Shown: positions 57,969 through 64,000 of the stretch, one piece after another
Position numbering within the stretch: position 1 is the first letter of the stretch
Layout of the letters: each line of letters starts with the position of its first letter
From: a bacterium
GTDB taxonomy: Bacteria > Zhuqueibacterota > Zhuqueibacteria > Zhuqueibacterales > Zhuqueibacteraceae
NCBI GenBank assembly: GCA_023150945.1
Contig: JAKLJX010000020.1
Coordinates: 58,174-122,173 of the forward strand
Length of the DNA stretch: 64,000 nucleotides
Reading direction: 5' to 3'
Program-made: the position numbers and the translations under genes
Notes under the pieces: model-generated
The model's input: only the letters and a program-made list of their open reading frames with translations
The model's database searches: none
What the model was told of the DNA's origin: nothing

Positions 57969-58385
57969 ATGATCGGGATGAATGCAGGCCGGTGTGATGA
58001 TGAAAGCAGCTTGCAGCGGATTCTCCGCGCCTTGCGGCATCGCAATTATCGTCTCTTCCACGGCGGCCAAAGCGTCTCGTTGATCGGCACGCGGTTGACG
58101 CGCGTCGCCTCGAGCTGGCTGGTCTATCGTTTGATGGAATCGGCGCGGCGGGACTGCCGGGACTGGGCATCGCCGATGTTTTCCGGAAAAATTCGGCGCT
58201 TTGCCATGGGCGTGAAATGGGAAAAATCGAAATCGCGAGCCGCGTCGATTTCCACGAATTGCGGAATGAAGAAATTCAGCCCGTTGACTGGCTACCCGGC
58301 AGCAGAAGCACAAGCAATCCGGGAGACACGCAGAATGCCGGCGAAAACGCCAGCCGAACACGCCCGCGGGCATGCACGCGCATGA
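57969..58385 (+). pseudogene. Remnant of an MFS transporter (N-terminal piece only)
   Basis: From ATG 57969 the first 55 codons read like the start of an EntS-type MFS exporter (LRALRHRNYRLFHGGQSVSL, then GTRLTRVASSWLVYRL). After LMES the similarity stops. The frame continues to about 58385 with low-complexity sequence lacking membrane helices. A normal protein of this family is about 400 aa with 12 helices. This is a decayed gene, cut by deletion or frameshift; the rest is not seen downstream. Confidence 0.7.
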
Positions 58386-58564
58386 GCACGCTCACCAAAA
58401 CCGTAATGAACAACCGCATCACCATCACACGAACGCCCAGTCTGTCTCCTTGTCCCCTGTCCCCTTGCTGGCAGAGCGGCGCAAAGGAATAAAGAACAAG
58501 TTGGAGGGCGAATGGGCCATCTTCGCAGAATGAAACCAAATCGTGTCAATCCTGTCCAGTTTTC
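58386..58564. other. Gene-free gap between convergent units
   Basis: The bases between the MFS remnant and the end of the fibre gene hold no gene and no clear hairpin. Confidence 0.5.
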
Positions 58565-59686
58565 TCAGGGCTTGCGCCGTCGCGTCGGAAGGCCTTTGGG
58601 ACCGGCGGCGCTGCGCTTGGGCTTGGCGAGCACCGTCTTGCCAGGTGTGACTTGCTCGCTGGCCTTTCGAGAAGAAGTGACCTGCCGCGGCCTTGAAGGT
58701 GGCTGCTGAGCGGCATCCTCGACGAACTTTCTGAATGCGGTTTGCAGCAGCGTCACACTCTCGGTCAAGGATGCAATCGCCTTGCCCTGCTCTTTCACCA
58801 TCTTGGTCAAAACTGCGATGATGTGATCATGATTGACCGCTTTCTTGTCCGCGCTGGTCACAAGATCGGGAGAGTCTTCGGCGACAAAGCCGAGATGCGG
58901 CGCCTTTCTGTCATCTGCCTTGAGGTTAAATTTGACCGGATTCAAATTCGCCAAAATGGCGGCTGCTTCCTCGTTAGAGAATTCTTCGATGTTTTCCTTC
59001 AATTCCCGCGTGCAGGCTGAAAGCAGGGCGCCGTAATACCTGATGCCGTCTGGCCAGTCGGCGGCATAGTTGAGGTGCAGTTCGCGCCTCAAATCCACCA
59101 GCGCACGGCCAGGTGAGAACCCAAGACTACCGCGGCGGGAGGAATGGCCCAACAGTAAATCAGCGGCACGAATGGTGGCAGTGAAGTTGTCTGCCACTTC
59201 CAGCTTTGCAAGCTGGCCGTAATTAAGGCTGCCGTTGGCAGCAATATTTCCGCCTGCGGAGATATTGCCATTAGCTGCAATATTACCGTTGACAGTGATG
59301 TTGCCGTTAGTCGTGAGTTCACCATGAAGGCCAAGGCTGCCACCTGCAGTACGAATGGTATTGGCAGTGATTTCGCCGCTGGCATGGAAGCTGCCATTGA
59401 CCTCGAGGCGGTACGTCGGAGTACTGGTGCCGATGCCGACATTACCGTCATTGCGCACCGCCAAAAGACTATTTTGCGCCGCGTTGTTGATAAGCAGCGC
59501 CAGCTTGGACGCATCACTCGTCTCTCCCTGGATTCTCACGGTTTCTTGATTATTTTGGCGGGTCCCAAAGCCAAAATGCCCATCGCCATCGATACGCAAT
59601 CGCTCTTTTCCTTTTGTTGCCATGGCGATGCTATTGGCATCAGGATAGTAAAAAACAGTTTTCAGAAGCTTTTCAAATTCAGCCAT
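58565..59686 (-). CDS. Fibre-like protein with S74-type intramolecular chaperone domain
   Basis: The 373-aa protein has an N-terminal beta region (VRNDGNVGIGTSTPTYRLEV) and a short beta-repeat stalk at about residues 98-158 (NGNITVNGNIAANGNISAGG). The C-terminal part resembles Peptidase_S74, the trimeric auto-chaperone of phage tail spikes: RELKENIEEF, NPVKFNLKADDRKAPHLGFV, then a coiled coil (VLTKMVKEQGKAIASLTESV). In S74 a Ser five residues before the conserved Lys (here Lys230) cuts the chain; the aligned residue here is Cys225. A basic Pro/Ser-rich tail ends the protein. AAGGA lies 9 bases before the ATG. It is the last of a three-gene operon and is probably a trimeric surface or tail-like fibre. 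Confidence 0.78.
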   Translation of the reverse strand: MAEFEKLLKTVFYYPDANSIAMATKGKERLRIDGDGHFGFGTRQNNQETVRIQGETSDASKLALLINNAAQNSLLAVRNDGNVGIGTSTPTYRLEVNGSFHASGEITANTIRTAGGSLGLHGELTTNGNITVNGNIAANGNISAGGNIAANGSLNYGQLAKLEVADNFTATIRAADLLLGHSSRRGSLGFSPGRALVDLRRELHLNYAADWPDGIRYYGALLSACTRELKENIEEFSNEEAAAILANLNPVKFNLKADDRKAPHLGFVAEDSPDLVTSADKKAVNHDHIIAVLTKMVKEQGKAIASLTESVTLLQTAFRKFVEDAAQQPPSRPRQVTSSRKASEQVTPGKTVLAKPKRSAAGPKGLPTRRRKP

Positions 59687-59713
59687 CGGACTGTTCCTTT
59701 CGCGGTGAATCTT

Positions 59714-60271
59714 TTACTGCAGCGGCAGCACGGTCACCGCCGGCGGCTCCGGCAGATTGAGACGGCTGAAATGCAGCGTGACCTCGACCCATTCCGGCAA
59801 CGGGCTAGCGACGGCATAGAGCAGCCACCCCTCCACAAAAACCGGAATATCGGGCACCGTGCATACCGTCCCGGTTTTTCCTGCGGGCCATTGCGCATAT
59901 CCGGCAAAACGGCCATAGCCTTCCACTTCACCAATGGGGCTCACCGTGAGTCCCGTTGCACGCAAAGAATCCAGTGGCGCCGGCCGGAGCTTCATCAGTT
60001 GTTCGGTACTGGGCATTTCCTGAGTCACAAAAAAAATGATCGCTGCCGGCGGTTCGTTTGCCGGCCGGGAAAGATCGAGTTGCTGCAAAATCGGGAATAC
60101 CGACTCCACGCCGGCTATTTTCAACACGTGGGTGGGCGGCATAGCGAGCGGCAAGCGCAAGGGCCCGACCGTGGGATAGTAGTTCTTGTCGCAGCTTAGC
60201 CCCAACAATGGCAACAGAGCAACAATCAGAAGGATTCTGCCTAATGCCGGTATTCGAATGCGTTTTGTCAT
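59714..60271 (-). CDS. Predicted lipoprotein of unknown function (185 aa)
   Basis: A lipoprotein signal is clear (LLIVALLPLLGLSC, lipid Cys at about residue 27). The mature part has no recognised domain; it looks like a beta-sandwich with a possible chain-end strand set (LPEWVEVTLHFSRLNLPEPP). AAGGA is 7 bases before the ATG. It lies 12 bases after the DUF4157 gene stop and 27 bases before the fibre gene start, so the three are coexpressed. It could be the envelope anchor of that operon. Confidence 0.72.
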   Translation of the reverse strand: MTKRIRIPALGRILLIVALLPLLGLSCDKNYYPTVGPLRLPLAMPPTHVLKIAGVESVFPILQQLDLSRPANEPPAAIIFFVTQEMPSTEQLMKLRPAPLDSLRATGLTVSPIGEVEGYGRFAGYAQWPAGKTGTVCTVPDIPVFVEGWLLYAVASPLPEWVEVTLHFSRLNLPEPPAVTVLPLQ

Positions 60272-60283
60272 AGCGTTTCCTTG

Positions 60284-62206
60284 TCAGAGCTTGCCGGCGC
60301 GCAGTTCCACAATGAACGGATCGTACGCGGTCGTGGGCCGGCCGGAGGTGAGTGCGAGATAGAAATCGCGCGCAATATCGCCTTGCTGCTCGCGATTGAA
60401 GTCGCGCAAATGCTTGCCTGCTGCGAAAGCCGCCAGCAGAGCCGGCTCGCCGCCATAGCCGTAGCCGCCGGTGGCTTGCGCATGCAGCGCTTCACCCATG
60501 TACTGGCTGCCGACGTGTTCGTATTGCGAGACGTGAGTCAACTCATGAATCAGCCAGGCCATGTCGCTGTTGCCGGGCGCGGTTTTGATTTTGTGATTGA
60601 AATTGATGGTGTGAAAAGTCGTGACCCCCATGCCGCCGCCGCCACTGAACAAGGAGCCGATCCAGGCGATCAACGAATACTCATCGATGCGCACCTGCCA
60701 GTAACTGATGCTGCTGCCGAACACTTTCTTCGCCTCCGCGATTTCGGTGGAGGAGAGTGTGCGCGTGTTGAACTTGATGATTTGCCAAAGCAAATCCATG
60801 ATCTCGCCGAGGCCGATCACATCCAGCAGTTTGGTGATCAGCCTGCCGACCCAGGCGGCACCGGAGAGAAAGCCACTCCAAATCCACTGCGCGAAACTCT
60901 TGATCCCGCGCACGGTTTTGATCCCCTGCCATAGCCATTTGACAATGCCCACCGCTCCGCTGCCGAGATGTTCGATGATCCGCCAAAGTCGCAGCGGCGC
61001 CTTCGTGAAAAGATCCCACACCCAAGCGCCGCCGGCTTTGAGCACATTCCAGCCCCACTTGCCTACCGCTTTTGCGCCCTTCCAGATCGCCCCGCCCACC
61101 GCTTTTGCGCCTTTCCAAATGGCGCCACCGACCGCCTTCGCGCCTTTCCAAATTGCGCCGCCCACGGCCTTCGCGCCTTTGCCAATGGCTTTGCCGACTT
61201 TCTTGATTCCCTTCCACAGACTGCCGAAGAACCCGCCCTGCACCATCGGCCTGCCGGTCTTCTGAACGTCAATGCCTTTGCTGCGCAGTGTTGCCATTTG
61301 GCCGTCTTGCTGAACGACATGCGTCAGCTCATGCGCCAGCAGTTTTTGACCGGCCGCAGATTCTGGCGCATACTCACCGGCGCCGAAGGCGATGTCAGAT
61401 CCCACGGTGAACGCGCGAGCTTTAATGGCAGCCGCGGATTCGGTTGCCGGCGTGTCAGTATGCACGCGCACGTGACTGAAATCATAGCCAAAGCGCGGCT
61501 CGAATGCGGCGCGCGTGGCTTCAGGCAGAGGCCGGCCGCTGCCTTTCATGGCGTGAATGTTCGCCGAAACTTTCGGAGTGATGCTGGGCGCTGGCCGGCT
61601 TGCGGCTTTGGCTTGCACCGGTTCTTCTTCTTCCGGTTGACGCTGAATCTTCTTCTCCTCATCCTTTACCGGCTGGCGATTCACCTGCTCACTTTCATCA
61701 TCACCTGCTTGGCGCTGTACGCTTTCTTCTTCCTCGCCGGCTTGCCGCTGCACCGGTTCTTCCTCTTTCATCTCGGCGCGTTGAATGGATTCGTCTTCCT
61801 CGTGAGGGCCGTCGAATTTCTCATGCGGGCCGACGAAGCGTTTGTCTTCCTCCATCGCTGTGGCCCGCTGAACGGTGCCGCCGGTAGTGGCCGCGCCTCG
61901 CCCGCCTGCCGGCTCCGGCATGTTGGTAACCTGCTCCGCGACGCGATCGGCCTCTTGCTCGTATTGATCGTTCGGCTGGCCGACTTTGAGCTTAGCCCGA
62001 ATCAGCCGGCCGGTGGCGCGGTTGCCGATCGTCTGCTGCAGGATATGCGCTTCGAAGCTGCCCAATTGGCCACCCTCACGGGCGACTGCCCCCTGCGTTG
62101 ATAATGTCGCTTCTGACAGATCACGTGCCGGTGTCGTCGTCTTTTGGGCAGAAACAGGTTTGGCAGCGCCTTTCTTCTGCGACCGTTGAATTCTTGGGTT
62201 TCTCAT
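60284..62206 (-). CDS. DUF4157 protein with two HELTH zinc-peptidase-like motifs and a glycine-zipper region
   Basis: The 640-aa protein has several distinct parts. Residues 1-110 are basic, with EQEADRVAEQV. Residues about 113-200 are acidic QRQ repeats (EEEPVQRQAGEEEESVQRQA). A DUF4157 domain (about 213-300) follows with RPLPEATRAAFEPRFGYDFS, VRVHTDTPA and the first HELTH (292-296). Four tandem 11-residue units (KGAKAVGGAIW) occupy 343-386, then Trp-rich hydrophobic segments to about 480. A C-terminal domain holds a second HELTH (554-558) in WLIHELTHVSQYEHVGSQYM. DUF4157 proteins are often linked to extracellular contractile injection systems as cargo. ATG 62206 is used; the frame is open 36 codons further but crosses AT-rich leader sequence. 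The ribosome site is weak. Confidence 0.85.
   Translation of the reverse strand: MRNPRIQRSQKKGAAKPVSAQKTTTPARDLSEATLSTQGAVAREGGQLGSFEAHILQQTIGNRATGRLIRAKLKVGQPNDQYEQEADRVAEQVTNMPEPAGGRGAATTGGTVQRATAMEEDKRFVGPHEKFDGPHEEDESIQRAEMKEEEPVQRQAGEEEESVQRQAGDDESEQVNRQPVKDEEKKIQRQPEEEEPVQAKAASRPAPSITPKVSANIHAMKGSGRPLPEATRAAFEPRFGYDFSHVRVHTDTPATESAAAIKARAFTVGSDIAFGAGEYAPESAAGQKLLAHELTHVVQQDGQMATLRSKGIDVQKTGRPMVQGGFFGSLWKGIKKVGKAIGKGAKAVGGAIWKGAKAVGGAIWKGAKAVGGAIWKGAKAVGKWGWNVLKAGGAWVWDLFTKAPLRLWRIIEHLGSGAVGIVKWLWQGIKTVRGIKSFAQWIWSGFLSGAAWVGRLITKLLDVIGLGEIMDLLWQIIKFNTRTLSSTEIAEAKKVFGSSISYWQVRIDEYSLIAWIGSLFSGGGGMGVTTFHTINFNHKIKTAPGNSDMAWLIHELTHVSQYEHVGSQYMGEALHAQATGGYGYGGEPALLAAFAAGKHLRDFNREQQGDIARDFYLALTSGRPTTAYDPFIVELRAGKL
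61049..61180 (-). repeat. Tandem 33-bp coding repeat (4 units)
   Basis: Four successive units encode KGAKAVGGAIW or close variants (the last is KGAKAVGKWGW), residues 343-386 of the DUF4157 protein. The units differ at silent sites, so they have been kept by selection or are old. Confidence 0.85.
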
Positions 62207-62297
62207 GACACTTGCTCGGTCTTGCGTTGCACAGCTTACCGCGAAATGCTGCTTTGGCTTTCTCAAGAGTGAATCGCTGAAAAAAGCAAAGATTGTT

Positions 62298-62362
62298 CCA
62301 ACCGATAGAAACAACCCAACGGATGCGGAGTCTTTATCAGTTGGGTTGTTTCTATCGGTTGG
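62298..62362. repeat. Perfect 22-bp inverted repeat with 21-base loop
   Basis: The arm at 62298-62319 is the exact reverse complement of 62341-62362 (TTGGGTTGTTTCTATCGGTT plus GG). No T-run follows on either strand, so it is not a standard terminator. It lies between the DUF1360 gene end and the DUF4157 gene start on the minus strand. Confidence 0.9.
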
Positions 62363-62462
62363 AGATACACCTTTTACTGTCTCTCGTTTGCGTTCAGAAG
62401 ATGAATCCTACCCGCGGTGCTGCTGCGCAAATCCGGTGGCCTGAATGCCGCTTTGCCACGCC

Positions 62463-62765
62463 TCATTTCCCGGCCTTGGCCATGAGCCAGCACAAAACCA
62501 CCCACTGAAACGCGCTGAGCCAGGCAATTACCAGGGCGGTGAGAAAATAATCCAACAGCCACCACGCCGTGAACAATCGTGGACGATAGAGGGCAACCAA
62601 GACAAAGGCCACCCAGTGAGCCAGGCAATAACCGCAGCTCACCAGTTCCCCGAGGAATGGACTTCTTTTCTTCAGCCATTCCCGCAGCGGCAAAAAGGCC
62701 TTGGTCTCGGTTACCGTAAACGAAATTGAAGCCGTCGCAAGGGACAAGTAAATGATCAGTTTCAT
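62463..62765 (-). CDS. DUF1360-family small membrane protein
   Basis: The 100-aa protein has an N-terminal helix (IIYLSLATASISFTVTETKA), the family-like segment PLREWLKKRSPFLGELVSCGYCLAHWVAFVL with a CGYC motif, and further hydrophobic segments (TAWWLLDYFLTALVIAWLSA). DUF1360 proteins are small bacterial, spore-related or phage-related membrane proteins without an assigned role. It is on the same strand as the DUF4157 operon but separated from it by the inverted repeat. Confidence 0.7.
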   Translation of the reverse strand: MKLIIYLSLATASISFTVTETKAFLPLREWLKKRSPFLGELVSCGYCLAHWVAFVLVALYRPRLFTAWWLLDYFLTALVIAWLSAFQWVVLCWLMAKAGK

Positions 62766-62999
62766 TTTTTGAGAGGCCGGAATGCCCTCAGTCCCTTGCG
62801 ACTAACGTGGGCAGCCGCTGCTGCAGCGTGCCACCGGGCGCAGCATATACTTTTTGTTCCAGAAGGGCGTGAGCATGGTGGACTCCTTCAAGTTTGGTGA
62901 TTGTTCTATCGTGCCGCAAATAGAACGACAATGACTTCGTTCTTTCTGTGGGTCTTCGTTTCGCATTTCCACGGGCCATTTCCAGAGATTTCAAACTGA
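62766..62999. other. Gap between the DUF1360 gene and the 217-aa gene
   Basis: About 230 bases. A 68-codon frame on the minus strand (62788-62994) starts with ATG but has no recognisable product, and I do not call it a gene. GC content begins to fall here towards the right end. Confidence 0.4.
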
Positions 63000-63653
63000 C
63001 TACTTGAACCCAAACTGCCCCCGTGAGTATATCTTTACTTTGGTCTCTTGCGCAAAGTATGCCGTAATCGCCTTCTTGGTCGTGGCATCCATTTTGATCC
63101 GGGGGCTTGGGCTTATCACGTATTTCACTATACCGTTGCGCATCTCCTCATTACGCCAGCCCGGTGCATGAAGAAAGAAATCTTTTCCAAACTTATCCAC
63201 GTAGGACTTTCCAAAATAGTTAGTCCAGAAGAGCCATCGAATCCTTGTTGCTTCTATATCCGCCGAGAGTTTAGGGGGAGGGTCTCCCTCTAGGTCGATA
63301 TAGGCAAATGCAAATGCAAGTGCGGGAAACAGCGCGTCTAGTAGTCGACATAAGGCTTGAATCATATCTTCGTTTCTTTCATCCTGCAGGTAATCCAAAC
63401 TAGCGCTTAGGAACATGTGCCCTTTAGTTCGACTTAGTCCCATTTCTACCTGATGAGAGTCAACCGAGAGAGAGTAAAAATCTTCGAGGGGATTAGTCTG
63501 ATAGTATTTAATAGGCTCAACTACAGTATTGCTTTCCGGCTCTCGGCATTGAACTCCAAGTCGACTTAGTATTTCAAAAAGAGGGAGAAAACCTCTCGTC
63601 TCTAATGCCTGTGAATGCAATAAACGAGCGGCTATTCCTTGCTCAAGTGCCAT
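63000..63653 (-). CDS. Probable immunity-type protein (217 aa), DUF3396-like
   Basis: The product is soluble, with no signal peptide. Segments such as IRWLFWTNYFGKSYVDKFGK, FFLHAPGWRNEEMRNGIVKY and YVISPSPRIK resemble DUF3396/Imm52-type immunity proteins of polymorphic toxin systems. This is by eye and moderate in strength. It begins 15 bases after the stop of a small frame that looks like a nuclease-toxin end, which is the usual toxin-immunity order. Its base composition is much lower in GC than the rest of the window, pointing to horizontal gain. Confidence 0.55.
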   Translation of the reverse strand: MALEQGIAARLLHSQALETRGFLPLFEILSRLGVQCREPESNTVVEPIKYYQTNPLEDFYSLSVDSHQVEMGLSRTKGHMFLSASLDYLQDERNEDMIQALCRLLDALFPALAFAFAYIDLEGDPPPKLSADIEATRIRWLFWTNYFGKSYVDKFGKDFFLHAPGWRNEEMRNGIVKYVISPSPRIKMDATTKKAITAYFAQETKVKIYSRGQFGFK

Positions 63654-63667
63654 ATAAGCTCTTTCCC

Positions 63668-63940
63668 TTAGGCAATTGGATTAATCTTGACACCACCAAT
63701 TCGTTCGACAGCTCTCCTCACCTTTTCCGGAACATTCCCTTTCCAATCCAATTGAACCGGCTTACCACTTGCTTTATACTTTAAAAGCTGATTTCTGAGA
63801 AATGTCAAACGCGCCAACTGCTTTTCCTCCTCCCAATTCTCGAAACCCGTCCAGTTCTTTACTTCAACTACTACCTCTACTTTAGAACCGTCATCTTTCA
63901 CTTTATTTTCTGGATCTTTAATAATTATTGAGTTTTGCAT
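63668..63940 (-). CDS. Possible toxin C-terminal fragment with restriction-endonuclease-like motif (90 aa)
   Basis: The short product contains VEVVVEVKNWTGFENWEEEK followed by a helix and LLKYKASGKPVQLDWKGNVP and VRRAVERIGGVKINPI. The E-V-K motif and its spacing recall the end of REase-fold toxin domains found at the C-terminus of polymorphic toxins. Reading upstream, an in-frame TAA lies about 30 bases before the ATG, so no longer protein is encoded in this frame: it is an orphan or broken tail. The probable immunity gene follows at once. There is no clear ribosome site. The toxin call is inference from motif and position. Confidence 0.45.
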   Translation of the reverse strand: MQNSIIIKDPENKVKDDGSKVEVVVEVKNWTGFENWEEEKQLARLTFLRNQLLKYKASGKPVQLDWKGNVPEKVRRAVERIGGVKINPIA

Positions 63941-64000
63941 AAGTAATAGGAAATTGACAGTTTTTTGATTATATTAAGAGGCATGAGACCTTATGGAGCT

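Noticed and set aside
61049..61180. Possible CRISPR-like or non-coding tandem array
   Set aside because: The 33-bp units are contiguous, without spacers, and encode an 11-residue protein repeat in frame.
62788..62994. 68-codon frame on the minus strand
   Set aside because: No recognisable product and no clear ribosome site; kept as gap sequence.

Overview
The window is GC-rich (near 58-60 % by eye) bacterial chromosome, with an AT-richer stretch in the last kilobase. Two secreted proteins end in FlgD-Ig-like tails of the type IX (Por) sorting kind, and many proteins have signal peptides, lipoboxes or beta-barrels. This suggests a Gram-negative member of the FCB group, perhaps of the Calditrichota/KSB1 kind. 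The taxonomic call is inference, because there is no rRNA or other marker gene here.

Layout. (1) 1-19002, carbohydrate use: the end of a membrane protein, galactokinase, a secreted beta-helix protein, then a minus-strand run of secreted glycoside hydrolases (GH30, GH105, GH31, GH2) and a membrane-anchored DUF362 protein. Divergent to these are rhamnulokinase and a ribose/rhamnose-type ABC transporter. The set fits breakdown of plant cell-wall glycans, especially rhamnogalacturonan side chains. (2) 19003-20014: a solo REP-pair (REPIN-like) element. (3) 20015-37927: a minus-strand, largely translationally coupled operon of six genes. It encodes a small membrane protein, a subtilase with unusual cysteine clusters and four very large proteins (1144, 1100, 1814 and 619 aa) of unknown function. 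An IS200/RAYT-type transposase flanked by REP-like repeats sits between the fourth and fifth genes. This is the best candidate for an undescribed system. (4) 38818-43985: an NtrB/NtrC-like two-component pair, a lone receiver protein, an outer-membrane barrel and a small peptidoglycan-binding-like protein. (5) 44079-58400: envelope functions. These are an HtrA protease, MgtE, TauE plus DUF1634, a metallopeptidase/beta-propeller/barrel fusion, a SpoIIE-type phosphatase, an aminoacyl-phosphatidylglycerol synthase, its flippase and an AcvB/VirJ-type hydrolase, a YetF-like protein and an MFS remnant. (6) 58565-62206: a minus-strand three-gene operon with a DUF4157 protein carrying two HELTH motifs, a lipoprotein and a fibre-like protein with an S74-type chaperone domain. 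(7) 62463-64000: a DUF1360 protein, a perfect 22-bp inverted repeat, and an AT-rich end with a probable toxin-fragment/immunity pair.

How the parts fit together. In region 1, periplasmic or surface enzymes would release galactose, rhamnose and xylose-type sugars. The ABC transporter would import one of them, and RhaB and GalK would phosphorylate rhamnulose and galactose. In region 5, the synthase, flippase and hydrolase would make, flip and turn over cationic lipids. Regions 3 and 6 both combine a protease motif with large, probably structural proteins that lack classical signal peptides. No sheath, tube or baseplate gene is visible, so no injection system can be claimed from this window alone. 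Function calls rest on motif recognition by eye; no database search was run.
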